Shown here piece by piece: positions 1 through 9,772 of a stretch of DNA of 64,000 bases. Every line of letters starts with the position of its first letter. Position 1 is the stretch's first letter. The notes beneath the pieces are model-generated. The model was not told where the DNA came from. It was given only the letters and a program-made list of their open reading frames with translations, and searched no databases. Where the stretch lies: contig NZ_JPWA01000004.1 of assembly GCF_003326475.1 (NCBI RefSeq), positions 155,069 to 219,068 on the forward strand, read 5' to 3'. The position numbers and the translations under genes were made by a program. The stretch comes from Thalassospira xianhensis MCCC 1A02616. Its GTDB lineage: Bacteria; Pseudomonadota; Alphaproteobacteria; Rhodospirillales; Thalassospiraceae.

Positions 1-389
<389 letters not shown>

Positions 390-495
390 TCTCCGCCTCC
401 CTTCGGTCGACAGGTCCGTAACCGGACCGTGGCGCGGAGTTTAGTTCATATCGTTGCAGTATTGAACCATTTTACCAAACGGACGGGATAAATGA

Positions 496-524
496 AAAAG
501 CCGGGGAGAGAATCCCCGGCTTTT
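496..524 (-). terminator. Rho-independent terminator of the beta-propeller lipoprotein gene
   Basis: A perfect 12 bp stem (AAAAGCCGGGGA and its complement) encloses a 5-base GAGAA loop. On the minus strand the stem is followed by a T run. It lies just past the stop of the lipoprotein gene and before the response regulator, so it should separate their transcription. Confidence 0.85.
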
Positions 525-561
525 GATCTACAAATCCTTTGCATGCAGAGACTTATACAAC

Positions 562-2160
562 CTATTTCAGGTCATAAACTTTCGTGCTGCCCGATACTTC
601 GCTTGCTACGATCAGCATGGCGTTGCCCGTCGGGCTATCTTTTGGATCAACAAACAGCATGCCTTCCGGTGCAAGTTCACCCGCAGTACCTGCTTCCGGA
701 TTACCGGAAAAACGACGATCTGAATGATAGGTCACGAATTGCGGATTGGTCGGATTTGTCAGGTCATAGACCATAAATCCGCCCTGGCGTTCCAGACCAA
801 TGAAAGCATAAGGCGTACCATTGACGTAACCGGTTGCCAGACCTTCGGGTTCCGGCCCCTTATCATCAGAACGGTCATCACGGCTGTAGTTCTCGGTGTC
901 AGATGCATTGAACACATTGCCGTAATTAGCGGCCATGTACTGCTCAAACTTGTCACCACTGTCAAAGACCATATTACCATCGGCATCAAGGACGGAGAAC
1001 GAACGTGCGCCATAGCTATAGATCACGTCGAAATCACCATCACCATCCGTATCCCCCTGCGCCGTGGTCGTTTTCAGACGTCCAAGGTTTTCGTCCTTCT
1101 GCAAGGAGCTAGCATTCGGGAATGCGACCGGATCAAGGGGCAGTTTGCCAACACGGGTTTCTTCGCTGTAACCGTCGTAATCGCGGGAATCCCCCTCGTT
1201 TGCCGTCAGGACCCAGGTTTTGCCGCCGATTTCGATCGTATCGATCGTATCTGGCATATACATTCCCATGACCGGCCAGGTGCGAATGTTGATTTCGCCG
1301 TCCTTGTCGCTGGCATCAAACGCGTTGACCGAATGATCCTTGAAGCCAAGACCGGCAACCCGAATAACATTTGCGGTCTCAATGTCGATGATCGCCACCG
1401 CGTTGTTTTCCTGAAGCGAAACATAGGCCGTTTTGCTGTCTTTCGAGACGGCGATATATTCCGGCTCGACATCCTGTGCCACGCTCGAAGTGCCCGGGTT
1501 TGACGTGCGCATGCCATATGGCAGGTCCGGCCCGTTCAGGAATGCGAAGGAAATATTTCGCACATCGGCATCCGACAGATCGGCAAGATTTCCGGACACC
1601 GGAATAATCGAAATGCTGCCTTCGGGATCATTGTCGAATGCGTCATTCGGCTCCCCTTCGTTCGCAACCAAAACGTATTTACCATCCGGGGTAAACTTGA
1701 TCATGTCAGGCAACGAGCCGACAGTTACCGCAGCAATGAAATCACCATTGGTATCAAAGAAGACTGCCTTGCCCGGTGCCTGTTTGTCGTCATTCTCGAC
1801 CGCGGCGGCAACGATGTTGCCATGGATGGCAACGCTGTTTGCTGCCTTCCCCCAGGTTTCAAGTTTGATCGAGCCAAGTTTGGCGAGTTTGTCCGGGGTC
1901 GACATATCGAGAATATCGATTGCCTTTTCACCACCATTCACAACGAAAATGCGCTTGTTTGCCGGATCATAAGCCGGGATTTCAGCCGCACCTTCGTCAA
2001 AAAGACCGCTGCGATATTCACCCATCGGCACAATCGAAAGCGGTTTGGCCGCCGGTGAAGCCGTATCGACCGTCATGGCCATGTTGCTCGAATGAGATGC
2101 CGTACCACAAGCCCCGAGAAGCACAGACATCGCCACAGTCGCCATTAAAGAATAACGCAT
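562..2160 (-). CDS. Choice-of-anchor I type beta-propeller lipoprotein
   Basis: A 532-residue secreted protein. Residues 1-18 form a lipoprotein signal peptide with lipobox LGAC, so Cys18 should be lipidated. The mature part has repeated propeller strands (KRIFVVNGGEKAIDILDM, GKYVLVANEGEPND, KTAYVSLQENNAVAIIDI) and acidic metal-binding-like segments (ANEGDSRDYDGY, DTDGDGDFDVIYSYGARSF). These are typical of the choice-of-anchor I family, often annotated as phosphatase or phytase-like beta-propellers. The enzymatic activity is not demonstrated for most members, so I call only the fold and location. The ATG has a strong GGGGGA ribosome site six bases upstream. It is a single-gene unit with its own terminator, divergent from the renalase-like gene. 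Confidence 0.8.
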   Translation of the reverse strand: MRYSLMATVAMSVLLGACGTASHSSNMAMTVDTASPAAKPLSIVPMGEYRSGLFDEGAAEIPAYDPANKRIFVVNGGEKAIDILDMSTPDKLAKLGSIKLETWGKAANSVAIHGNIVAAAVENDDKQAPGKAVFFDTNGDFIAAVTVGSLPDMIKFTPDGKYVLVANEGEPNDAFDNDPEGSISIIPVSGNLADLSDADVRNISFAFLNGPDLPYGMRTSNPGTSSVAQDVEPEYIAVSKDSKTAYVSLQENNAVAIIDIETANVIRVAGLGFKDHSVNAFDASDKDGEINIRTWPVMGMYMPDTIDTIEIGGKTWVLTANEGDSRDYDGYSEETRVGKLPLDPVAFPNASSLQKDENLGRLKTTTAQGDTDGDGDFDVIYSYGARSFSVLDADGNMVFDSGDKFEQYMAANYGNVFNASDTENYSRDDRSDDKGPEPEGLATGYVNGTPYAFIGLERQGGFMVYDLTNPTNPQFVTYHSDRRFSGNPEAGTAGELAPEGMLFVDPKDSPTGNAMLIVASEVSGSTKVYDLK

Positions 2161-2334
2161 AAATTCCCCCTGATGTTCGGTTTAATCGTGGCAGATAACC
2201 TGCTGATAACGCGTAACAGTTTGATGACGACAAGGTGACAGTTTCATAAATATCGGGCACTGCACGATGCTCCAAACGCCATCGGCCAGCGTAAGACATC
2301 AAAGGTTGATAATTTTCACGCAGGAAGAACAAAA

Positions 2335-3360
2335 ATGGCCACAATCAGGATCGCCATTATCGGTGCAGGAATGGCCGGTTTAAAGGCAGCATCTACGTTT
2401 CACCGGGTCGGCATCAATGTAACGGTCTTTGAAAAAAGCCGCGGCACGGGCGGACGTCTGGCAACACGGCGCACCAAATTTGGCGATTTCAATCACGGTA
2501 CCCAATATGTCACCGCCCTCAATCCTGATTTTAAGGCATTCCTGCATCAGGCTGAAAACCGGAAAGCAGCCCGGAACTGGAACCCGAACCTACATCGCGG
2601 AGCTTTGGCGCACCTGCATATGCCATCGCAATCAATCACAGACGGCAATGCCGCCAAAGATATCTGGTATCAGGGCGCACCCCAGATGAATAAACTGATC
2701 ACCCCGCTTCTGGCACCGTTTGAAATCTGCAAGCAACACCGCATTATCCGTATCGAAACCGCCGGACCGCGCAATTTTGTCCTGCATGACGATATGGATG
2801 GTGAATTCGGCCCGTTTGACGGTGTGATCGTTACCGCGCCAGCCCCGCAATCGGCAGAATTGCTGCAACCGCTTGCCGCACGATTTGATCCGATTGCCGA
2901 TGTTGAAATGGCCCCATGCTGGGCTGTGATGATTGCCTTTGCCAAACCGTTGCCAACGGCATTTGACGCAATGATCCATCCTGATCCGGCGATAAGCTGG
3001 GCAGCGCGCAGTGGCGATCACCGTCATCTGATCCACAAGCCATCCCCCGATCTTTGGGTTTTGCATGCCAGTCCGGAATGGTCCCGCGACAACCTTGAAG
3101 AGGACAAGGAACGCATCGCATCCCGATTGCTTGATAAGCTGCGCGAGGCAAGTGGTGCAAAGCTTCCCGATGTGGTGTTCATAAACACGCATCGCTGGCG
3201 ATATGCCCGCACGATCAAACCGCTTGGAAAAAGTCATCTTAGCGGCATGAACGGGCGCGTCATTGCCGCGGGCGATTGGTGTCTTGGTGCAAGGGTGGAA
3301 GCCGCATGGCGCAGCGGAAAATGCGCGGCCCATGCCATGATCGAGACACTGATCGGGTAA
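2335..3360 (+). CDS. Renalase-like FAD/NAD(P)-binding oxidoreductase
   Basis: 341 residues. The N-terminus is a Rossmann FAD site: G10, G12 and G15 in IIGAGMAG, with E33 placed to bind the ribose. It is followed by the KSRGTGGRLATRR segment (34-46) that is characteristic of renalase-like flavoproteins. The C-terminal part AAGDWCLGARVEAAWRSG is the second FAD-binding strand of this family. Known bacterial renalases oxidise isomeric forms of NAD(P)H back to the normal cofactor; older annotations call the family amine oxidases. The start ATG follows a GGAAG ribosome site. The next gene begins six bases after the stop, so the two are probably cotranscribed. Confidence 0.8.
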   Translation: MATIRIAIIGAGMAGLKAASTFHRVGINVTVFEKSRGTGGRLATRRTKFGDFNHGTQYVTALNPDFKAFLHQAENRKAARNWNPNLHRGALAHLHMPSQSITDGNAAKDIWYQGAPQMNKLITPLLAPFEICKQHRIIRIETAGPRNFVLHDDMDGEFGPFDGVIVTAPAPQSAELLQPLAARFDPIADVEMAPCWAVMIAFAKPLPTAFDAMIHPDPAISWAARSGDHRHLIHKPSPDLWVLHASPEWSRDNLEEDKERIASRLLDKLREASGAKLPDVVFINTHRWRYARTIKPLGKSHLSGMNGRVIAAGDWCLGARVEAAWRSGKCAAHAMIETLIG

Positions 3361-3366
3361 TTTGGG

Positions 3367-3564
3367 ATGCGCCGAAATGCCAATGGTCAAAGGCCTGCAA
3401 AATCAGACCTGCCACACAAAACCTGCCTGACCTGTAATCGACCGTTTGCCTGGAGGCGCAAATGGCGTAATTGCTGGGACTATGTCAAATATTGCTCTGC
3501 CCGTTGTCGGGATCATCGCGCAAACAACAAGGGCAGTGCCAGTCAGGCTGACACCGCCCCATAA
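3367..3564 (+). CDS. DUF2256 small zinc-ribbon protein
   Basis: A 65-residue basic protein with the DUF2256 pattern: C20-x2-C23, the WRRKW stretch (29-33), C36, then C43-x3-C47. Five cysteines in this order suggest a structural zinc site. The family has no assigned function and is usually found beside flavoprotein genes such as photolyases or oxidoreductases. Here it follows the renalase-like gene by six bases, which agrees with that context. The family call is strong because the cysteine and tryptophan pattern is complete; the role is unknown. Confidence 0.85.
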   Translation: MRRNANGQRPAKSDLPHKTCLTCNRPFAWRRKWRNCWDYVKYCSARCRDHRANNKGSASQADTAP

Positions 3565-3588
3565 ATCCACAGATTTGTCGGATCAAAA

Positions 3589-5235
3589 TTAATCCCGAAG
3601 GGCATGCAACTGATGGATCAGACCGGCGGTTGAAGCGTCACGGCTATCGGCAGTTTCATTCCCCTGAACCATTGGCAGCAATTCCTTGGCAAGTTGTTTG
3701 CCAAGCTCAACACCCCACTGGTCATAGGAATTGACGTTCCAGATAATCCCCTGAACAAAGATTTTATGTTCATACATTGCGACCAGACGCCCCATCGTAA
3801 AGGGATCAAGCTGCTTATAGAGGATCATGGTACTGGGCTTGTTCCCGGCAAAGACCTTTTGCGGGGCCAGAACATCAATCTCGGCCGGGGACAGATTGCC
3901 ACCGGCAAGTTCATCGCGGACTTCCGCCTCTGTCTTGCCGCGCATCAGGGCTTCGGCCTGCGCAAAGCAGTTTGCGACCAGTTTGTCATGGTGGTTCGAT
4001 AACGGGTGCAAGGCATTCGCCGCAACGATGAAATCAACCGGGATCAGTTCTGCACCCTGATGGATCAACTGATAAAAGGCGTGCTGGCCGTTGGTGCCGG
4101 GTTCGCCCCAGATGATCGGACCGGTTTCATAATAGATCGGCTTGCCATCGCGGGTAACTGATTTGCCGTTACTTTCCATATCGGCCTGCTGCAAATAGGC
4201 CGGAAGGCGCGACAGATGCTGGTCATAAGGCAGGATCGCCTGACTGGAAGCCCCCAGAATATTACGATACCACACCCCGATCAGGGCCAGTGTCACCGGA
4301 ATGTTCTGGTCAAGCGGTGCAGAACGGAAATGGTTATCCATCGCCTGCGCACCACGGAGCAATTCTTCAAACTTCTCGTAACCAACCGCCAGAATGATCG
4401 GCAATCCAATCGCCGACCAAAGGCTGTACCGTCCGCCGACCCAGTCCCAGAATCCGAATGCATTTTTGGTATCGATGCCGAATTCGGCGACCTTGTCCAA
4501 GGCAGTCGATACAGCGACGAAATGCTTGGCAACTGCCCCCTCGTCTTTCAGCAAACCCACCAGCCAGTCGCGCGCCGAATAGGCATTGGTCAGGGTTTCG
4601 TCGGTGGTGAAGGTTTTGGATGCAATGATGAAAAGCGTCGTTTCCGCGTCAAGATCTTTGAGCGTATCAACGATATGCGCGCCATCCACGTTGGAAACAA
4701 AATGGCAACGAATGCCGTCGATATGATACGGGCGGAGTGCCTCGTTCACCATGACCGGGCCAAGGTCGGAACCGCCAATACCGATATTGACAACATCGGT
4801 GATCGCCTTGCCGGTATGGCCTTTCCAGTCGCCGGTATGCACACGCACGGCAAAGCGTTTCATACGTGCCAAGACTTCTTTGACGTCAGGCATAACGTCC
4901 TTGCCATCGACCATCACCGGATTGCCATCCAGATTGCGAAGTGCCGTATGAAGAACAGCGCGATTTTCGGTGACATTGATCCGGTCACCGGCGAACATCC
5001 GTTCACGCCAGCTTTCGACGTTGGCCGTTTCTGCCAATTCACGTAGTGCTGCCATCACATCATCGGTGATCAGGTTTTTCGAATAATCGATAAACAGATC
5101 ATCCTGCGTAACGTGGAAACGGTTGAACCGTGCCGGATCATTGGCAAAGGCCTTGCGCAAATTCAGACTTTTGGAAACTTCCGCGCCCAGTCGATCAAGC
5201 TTTTCCCAGCAGGTCGTCAGATTTTCTGTGGACAT
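3589..5235 (-). CDS. pgi: Glucose-6-phosphate isomerase
   Basis: 548 residues, the normal length of bacterial Pgi. It interconverts glucose-6-phosphate and fructose-6-phosphate in the cytoplasm. Family landmarks are all present: [13 protein letters not shown] near residue 150, [13 protein letters not shown], the catalytic Glu/His segment [18 protein letters not shown], and the C-terminal catalytic Lys in [15 protein letters not shown]. It runs in the same direction as the fructokinase behind it, about 150 bp away, which makes sense because fructokinase supplies fructose-6-phosphate. A 12 bp tandem repeat lies in the spacer upstream of its start. Confidence 0.97.
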   Translation of the reverse strand: MSTENLTTCWEKLDRLGAEVSKSLNLRKAFANDPARFNRFHVTQDDLFIDYSKNLITDDVMAALRELAETANVESWRERMFAGDRINVTENRAVLHTALRNLDGNPVMVDGKDVMPDVKEVLARMKRFAVRVHTGDWKGHTGKAITDVVNIGIGGSDLGPVMVNEALRPYHIDGIRCHFVSNVDGAHIVDTLKDLDAETTLFIIASKTFTTDETLTNAYSARDWLVGLLKDEGAVAKHFVAVSTALDKVAEFGIDTKNAFGFWDWVGGRYSLWSAIGLPIILAVGYEKFEELLRGAQAMDNHFRSAPLDQNIPVTLALIGVWYRNILGASSQAILPYDQHLSRLPAYLQQADMESNGKSVTRDGKPIYYETGPIIWGEPGTNGQHAFYQLIHQGAELIPVDFIVAANALHPLSNHHDKLVANCFAQAEALMRGKTEAEVRDELAGGNLSPAEIDVLAPQKVFAGNKPSTMILYKQLDPFTMGRLVAMYEHKIFVQGIIWNVNSYDQWGVELGKQLAKELLPMVQGNETADSRDASTAGLIHQLHALRD

Positions 5236-5308
5236 TCCACCCTCGGCTTCAAACAGATAGCAAACAATATCGACGTCATGTCAAAACACTAACACGCCGA
5301 TACGACCA

Positions 5309-5331
5309 TTTGTGGGACAGTTTGTGGGACA
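5309..5331. repeat. Tandem direct repeat upstream of pgi
   Basis: TTTGTGGGACA occurs twice with a 12 bp period, about 75 bp upstream of the pgi start codon. Two copies on nearly the same helical face could be a regulator site, but no regulator is identified. Confidence 0.5.
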
Positions 5332-5388
5332 TTTTGATGGCAACCCGGCGGGAACAGGATTGCCATCGCATGAATATTATCCGCGCAA

Positions 5389-6348
5389 TCAATTCGCGGA
5401 AAGAAATTCCAAAACCTGTTCCTCGGTCGGAAGGGCGGCAATTGCACCGCGTTTGGTTGCGGTAATGGCGCCAACCGCATTGGCAAAGCGACAGGCAGCT
5501 TCGACCTTTTCCGCAGATTTCAACAATTCCGGATCTTTGAGCAAACGTGACAGGAAGCCTGCAGTAAAACCGTCCCCTGCCCCGGTCGCATCAACAGCGG
5601 TAACCTTGAACGGCTTGGCCGAGCCTTCGAAATCAGGGGTAAAGAACCGGCTGCCTTTCGGACCCGACGTCACGATCATCAGTTTCCAGTGATCGCACCA
5701 CAATTCCCTTACGCCAGCCTCAAGATCATCCTTGCCGGTGATAAAGGCGACTTCGTCGTCGGAAATTTTGACAACATCCGCCTTGGTAATCGCAAGACGC
5801 AGCATGTCACGTGCGGCATCCGCACTGGGCCAAAGCGGCAGGCGCAGGTTCGGATCACATGAAATGATGGCGCCGTTTTCACGTGCAATGTCGATGGCCG
5901 CAAGCGTCGCCGCGCGCGGATCATCGTCGATCATGCAAAGCGTGCCATAGTGAAACAGCGCGCATCCCTTCAGCATGTCCTGATTCAGATCGGATGGGGA
6001 CAGCAACATGTCGGCCGACGGGCTGCGATAGAAAGAAAATTCGCGTTCGCCATCGGCCCGCAATGAAACAAAGGCAAGCCCTGTCAGGGCTTCTTTGGTC
6101 AGGACAATGCCCGATGTATCGACATTGTCGGCTTTGAGCGTATCGACCAGAAAATGACCGAATGCATCATCGCCAAGCTTACCGATAAAACCCGTTTCAA
6201 TGCCAAGCCGCTGCAATCCCACAGCCACATTGCCCGGCGCACCGCCTGCGGCCTTGGCAAATGCCGGCGCATCGGCAAGGCCGGTGCCAGTTACGGTCGG
6301 AACAAAATCGATCAGCAATTCCCCAAGGCAAACTGCTTTTGCGCTCAT
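5389..6348 (-). CDS. PfkB-family carbohydrate kinase, probable fructokinase
   Basis: 319 residues. The PfkB substrate signature GGAPGNVAVGLQRLG lies near residues 34-48. The ATP-site signature VDATGAGDGFTAGF near 253-266 contains the catalytic Asp of GAGD. CGELLIDF-type N-termini and the FYRSPSADMLL segment are usual in fructokinases, which phosphorylate fructose to fructose-6-phosphate. Placement directly ahead of pgi on the same strand supports this over ribokinase or KDG kinase. It differs clearly from the KDG-kinase-like paralogue near 55.3 kb. Start ATG preceded by a GGAG-like site. Confidence 0.8.
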   Translation of the reverse strand: MSAKAVCLGELLIDFVPTVTGTGLADAPAFAKAAGGAPGNVAVGLQRLGIETGFIGKLGDDAFGHFLVDTLKADNVDTSGIVLTKEALTGLAFVSLRADGEREFSFYRSPSADMLLSPSDLNQDMLKGCALFHYGTLCMIDDDPRAATLAAIDIARENGAIISCDPNLRLPLWPSADAARDMLRLAITKADVVKISDDEVAFITGKDDLEAGVRELWCDHWKLMIVTSGPKGSRFFTPDFEGSAKPFKVTAVDATGAGDGFTAGFLSRLLKDPELLKSAEKVEAACRFANAVGAITATKRGAIAALPTEEQVLEFLSAN

Positions 6349-6451
6349 AGCGTTTCTCCGTTTATGTCTCCCGGCAACGGGGTTGCGGGCATTATCATTT
6401 GCTGTGGGACGCGACGTTTTTAAATCGATTCAATTCGACAGGCAAAGGAAA

Positions 6452-6475
6452 AGCCACTTTGATCACAAAGTGGCT
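6452..6475 (-). terminator. Terminator downstream of the phosphatase gene
   Basis: A perfect 10 bp stem, AGCCACTTTG and complement, around a 4-base loop (ATCA). On the minus strand it is followed by TTTTCC. It lies about 25 bp past the phosphatase stop codon. Confidence 0.7.
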
Positions 6476-6500
6476 GATTTCCGGGTGTAACACTGCAACT

Positions 6501-7085
6501 TCAGGCAGCTTTTCCAAGTGCCACTTCACGCACGCGGCCAAGCGACGTCATCCACTCATCGAAATGATCGTCATGTTCAAGCTGATAGCGGTAATGGCGG
6601 TTAAGGGCTGCGGTCAATTTGCCGTCTCGGCCAAGCAGATTATCGGCAAAGGCAATCATGCGCGAATTTGGCCATGCAATCGGACGAATGGCACGAAGAG
6701 TGGCAAACAGTTCATCTTCTGCCACGTCAGGCTGGGTCTGCGCCATCAGGGTTAGCATCGCCGCGGTCGAACGTGATACGCCCATATGGCAATGCACCAG
6801 CAAATGCCCGTCCTTACGGGCATCAACCGTGTTTTTAAGCCCCTCGCCAAAGGCAAGAACCTCTTCAACATGGGCAGATGTCGGGGCTATCTGGCCCGGT
6901 AGCTCCTCGATAATATCGTGGAAGCGCAGAATGGTACGTTCATGCGGCGCATATGCCGCAAAGGCATCCGGGTCAGGACGCTCCGGATCAAGGACGGAAA
7001 GCACATGCGAAACCGATCTGGTCTGATGGGTTGGCAGTTCATCAATGCCACAAATCGTCAAAAGCGAAATTGAAACCGGTTTCAT
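6501..7085 (-). CDS. Dual-specificity / tyrosine protein phosphatase-like protein
   Basis: 194 residues from the chosen ATG. The phosphatase loop is complete: H98-C99-H-M-G-V-S-R105-S (HCx5RS), with C99 the nucleophile and R105 the phosphate-binding arginine. D57 in RFHDI is positioned as the general acid. The family removes phosphate from tyrosine or serine/threonine residues, but several bacterial relatives act on small molecules, so the substrate is open. The frame extends six codons upstream to a GTG, but a GGAGGA ribosome site eight bases ahead of the ATG fixes the shorter start. It stands alone between two terminators. Confidence 0.75.
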   Translation of the reverse strand: MKPVSISLLTICGIDELPTHQTRSVSHVLSVLDPERPDPDAFAAYAPHERTILRFHDIIEELPGQIAPTSAHVEEVLAFGEGLKNTVDARKDGHLLVHCHMGVSRSTAAMLTLMAQTQPDVAEDELFATLRAIRPIAWPNSRMIAFADNLLGRDGKLTAALNRHYRYQLEHDDHFDEWMTSLGRVREVALGKAA

Positions 7086-7144
7086 ATCTTTCCTCCAATA
7101 CACTGATCGGGTGCAATAACATCACAGCAGCCCCCAAAAGCAAA

Positions 7145-7171
7145 GGGCCGGTATTGACAAAATACCGGCCC
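7145..7171 (-). terminator. Terminator of the puuA-puuR-puuC-speB operon
   Basis: An 11 bp perfect stem (GGGCCGGTATT and complement) with a 5-base loop, about 30 bp past the speB stop. The minus-strand tail is T-rich but interrupted. The plus-strand side also has five Ts, so it may work in both directions. Confidence 0.75.
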
Positions 7172-7198
7172 CTTTTTGAATTCTTTATAATCGCGTGT

Positions 7199-8170
7199 TT
7201 ACGGCTTTCGGTTTACCGCATGGATGTTCAGCATTTCCCACGCAATTGTCGCCCCGGCCAATGATGTAATGTCCGAAACATCATAAGGTGGAGAAACTTC
7301 GACCACATCCGACCCTATCAGGTTGATCCCCCCGGCAAGACCGCGCAGGATCGAAACCGCCTGATGACTGGTCAACCCGCCCAGTACTGGCGTACCAGTG
7401 CCCGGGGCATAGCACGGATCAAGCCCATCAATATCAAAGGTGATATAGGCGTGATTATCACCGACCACGTCCTTGATTTTGGCAACGATCTGATCAATCG
7501 ACATCGCCTGCACATCCGGCCCATACAGGATGTTATATCCGTGGGTAGATTCATTATGCGTGCGGATGCCAACCTGAATCGATTTCGCCGCGTCAACAAT
7601 GCCATTCTTTGCCGCATGCCAGAACATGGTGCCATGATCGATACGATCGCCGTCATCTTCCCATGTGTCGGAATGGGCATCGAACTGGATCAGCGAAATC
7701 CCCTTGCCGTACTTTTCGGCATGAGCTTTCAGGATCGGGTAGCTGATGAAATGATCGCCGCCGATGGTCAACATTTTCGCACCCGAGCTAACGATATCGC
7801 GTGCGTGATCCTCAATCATTTCCGGGATCTTATGCGGATAACCGGGATCAATCACCATATCGCCATAGTCGATCACGGCCAGTTCACCAAAAATATCGCG
7901 CCCGGACGGGAAATGCGGTGCCCATGCAAGATTTACCGACGCTCGGCGCACCCCCTGCGGACCAAGGCGCGTACCGGGACGGCTTGACGTTGCAAGATCA
8001 AAGGGAATACCGGTTACCGCAACATCAATGCCCGTAAGATCACGGGTATATTTGCGGCGCATGAATGACAGCGCACCTGAATACATCGGCTCGCTGGTAT
8101 TCTGATGCACGGATTTTGCAGTAAAAGCGTTGTCGCCGCCTTTGGTATCAATAACCCCGGTACTGCTCAT
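7199..8170 (-). CDS. speB: Agmatinase (agmatine ureohydrolase)
   Basis: 323 residues of the arginase/ureohydrolase fold. All six binuclear manganese ligands are visible: H140 in GGDH, D164, H166 and D168 in FDAHSDTW, and D246 and D248 in FDIDGLDP. The motifs FDAHSDTW and LDPCYAPGTGTP fit agmatinases better than arginases. It hydrolyses agmatine to putrescine and urea, which feeds the gamma-glutamyl putrescine route encoded by the genes just upstream on the same strand (27 bp from puuC). A related guanidino acid could be the substrate instead. ATG start with an AGGGGA ribosome site. Confidence 0.88.
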   Translation of the reverse strand: MSSTGVIDTKGGDNAFTAKSVHQNTSEPMYSGALSFMRRKYTRDLTGIDVAVTGIPFDLATSSRPGTRLGPQGVRRASVNLAWAPHFPSGRDIFGELAVIDYGDMVIDPGYPHKIPEMIEDHARDIVSSGAKMLTIGGDHFISYPILKAHAEKYGKGISLIQFDAHSDTWEDDGDRIDHGTMFWHAAKNGIVDAAKSIQVGIRTHNESTHGYNILYGPDVQAMSIDQIVAKIKDVVGDNHAYITFDIDGLDPCYAPGTGTPVLGGLTSHQAVSILRGLAGGINLIGSDVVEVSPPYDVSDITSLAGATIAWEMLNIHAVNRKP

Positions 8171-8197
8171 AATTCGTCCCCTTGTCCTTTCCGAACC

Positions 8198-9703
8198 TCA
8201 GGCGTCGCCCAGTGCAATCCAGGTCGACTTGATTTCACAATATTTGTCCATCGCATGCAGCGAACGGTCGCGACCGGTGCCCGATTGCTTGTAACCGCCA
8301 AACGGCATGGTGATGGATCCTCCGTCCCAGCAATTGACCCAGACAAGACCGGCACGCAGCTTTTTAGCCGCCAGATGGGCCTTGTTGATATCGCGCGTCC
8401 AAACTGCCGCAGCAAGTCCATATGGCGTATCATTTGCCGTCTGAACAGCCTCTTTCCAATCCTTGACCGAAATCACCGACAAAACCGGGCCAAAGATTTC
8501 TTCCTTGGCAATTGTCATGTCGTTTTTGACCGCATCAAAAACGGTTGGTTCGACATAATAGCCACCGGACTCGGTGCGTGCACGCTTGCCGCCGGTGCAA
8601 AGTTTTGCACCCTCTGCCGCCCCCTTCTCGATATAGCCCAGAACGCGGTTCATCTGATTTTCATCGACAATCGCGCCCATCTGACTGTTCGGGTCCAGGG
8701 GGTCACCCGGCTGCATTTTGCGCCCTGCTGCAACCACTTTCTCGATGAATTCGTCCTTGATGCTTTCTTCGACAATCAGGCGCGAACCGGCTGTGCAAAC
8801 CTCGCCCTGATTATAGAAAATGCCGCCTGCTGCAGCTTCTGCTGCCGCGTCCATGTCGGGGCAATCGGCCAGAACGATATTCGGGCTTTTGCCACCGCAT
8901 TCCAGCCAGACGCGTTTCATGTTCGACTGACCGGAATATTGCAGGAACAGTTTGCCCACCTCGCCCGAGCCGGTAAAGGTCACGCAATCGACATCCGGAT
9001 GCAAGCCAAGCGCCTTGCCCGCCGTCGGACCAAAGCCCGGCAGAACGTTCAGAACACCGGCAGGAATGCCCGCTTCTACCGCCAGCTCCGCGACACGTAT
9101 TGCGGTCAATGGCGATTGTTCGGCAGGTTTCAGAATGATCGAGTTGCCCATCGCCAATGCCGGGCCAAGCTTCCAGACCGCCATCATCAACGGGAAGTTC
9201 CACGGCACGACCGCGGCAACAACGCCAAGCGGTTCCCGCGTGATCATGCCGATTGCGCGTGCTTCACCCGGTGAAATTTCGTCATAAATCTTGTCGATCG
9301 CCTCGGCATACCAGCGAATGCATTTATAGGACAACGGAATGTCATCACCCGACGCAAGGCTGATCGGCTTGCCCATATCAAGACTTTCAAGCAGCGCCAG
9401 TTCGGCAGCATGCTTTTCCATCAGATCGGCAAACTTCATCATCACTGCCTTGCGCTTGCCCGGGGATGCTTCCGACCAACTGCCTTTTTCAAAGACCGCA
9501 CGGGCCGATGCCACCGCGCGATTGACGTCCTCCACATCGCATTCGGCGACCTTGGTCAGAACAGTGCCATCGCGCGGGCTGATGCAATCGAATGTCTTGC
9601 CAGATGCGGCATCAACATAGACACCATTGATAAACGCCTTATTGCGGATCGTCAGACTTGCAGCCTGTGCGCTCAGCTGTTCGAAATTCAACTGGTTTGT
9701 CAT
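8198..9703 (-). CDS. puuC: Gamma-glutamyl-gamma-aminobutyraldehyde dehydrogenase
   Basis: 501 residues, a full-length NAD(P)-dependent aldehyde dehydrogenase. The general base E268 lies in LECGGKSPN and the nucleophile C303 in NQGEVCTAG. The cofactor loop PWNFPLMMA (168-176) and FTGSGEVGK (243-251) are intact. In the Puu route it oxidises the gamma-glutamyl aminoaldehyde to gamma-glutamyl-GABA. The specific assignment rests on context between puuR and speB and on its resemblance to PuuC/AldB-type enzymes. ATG start with a perfect AGGAGG site. Confidence 0.88.
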   Translation of the reverse strand: MTNQLNFEQLSAQAASLTIRNKAFINGVYVDAASGKTFDCISPRDGTVLTKVAECDVEDVNRAVASARAVFEKGSWSEASPGKRKAVMMKFADLMEKHAAELALLESLDMGKPISLASGDDIPLSYKCIRWYAEAIDKIYDEISPGEARAIGMITREPLGVVAAVVPWNFPLMMAVWKLGPALAMGNSIILKPAEQSPLTAIRVAELAVEAGIPAGVLNVLPGFGPTAGKALGLHPDVDCVTFTGSGEVGKLFLQYSGQSNMKRVWLECGGKSPNIVLADCPDMDAAAEAAAGGIFYNQGEVCTAGSRLIVEESIKDEFIEKVVAAGRKMQPGDPLDPNSQMGAIVDENQMNRVLGYIEKGAAEGAKLCTGGKRARTESGGYYVEPTVFDAVKNDMTIAKEEIFGPVLSVISVKDWKEAVQTANDTPYGLAAAVWTRDINKAHLAAKKLRAGLVWVNCWDGGSITMPFGGYKQSGTGRDRSLHAMDKYCEIKSTWIALGDA

Positions 9704-9772
9704 CGGAAATCCTCCTGACGGATCGCGCGTTTGGTTTGTTCCGCGCGATATTCAAACATGATGATTGTGCAA

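Noticed and set aside
8105..9274. 389-codon open frame opposite puuC and the speB start
   Set aside because: The minus-strand puuC has all ALDH catalytic residues; the plus frame shows no domain.
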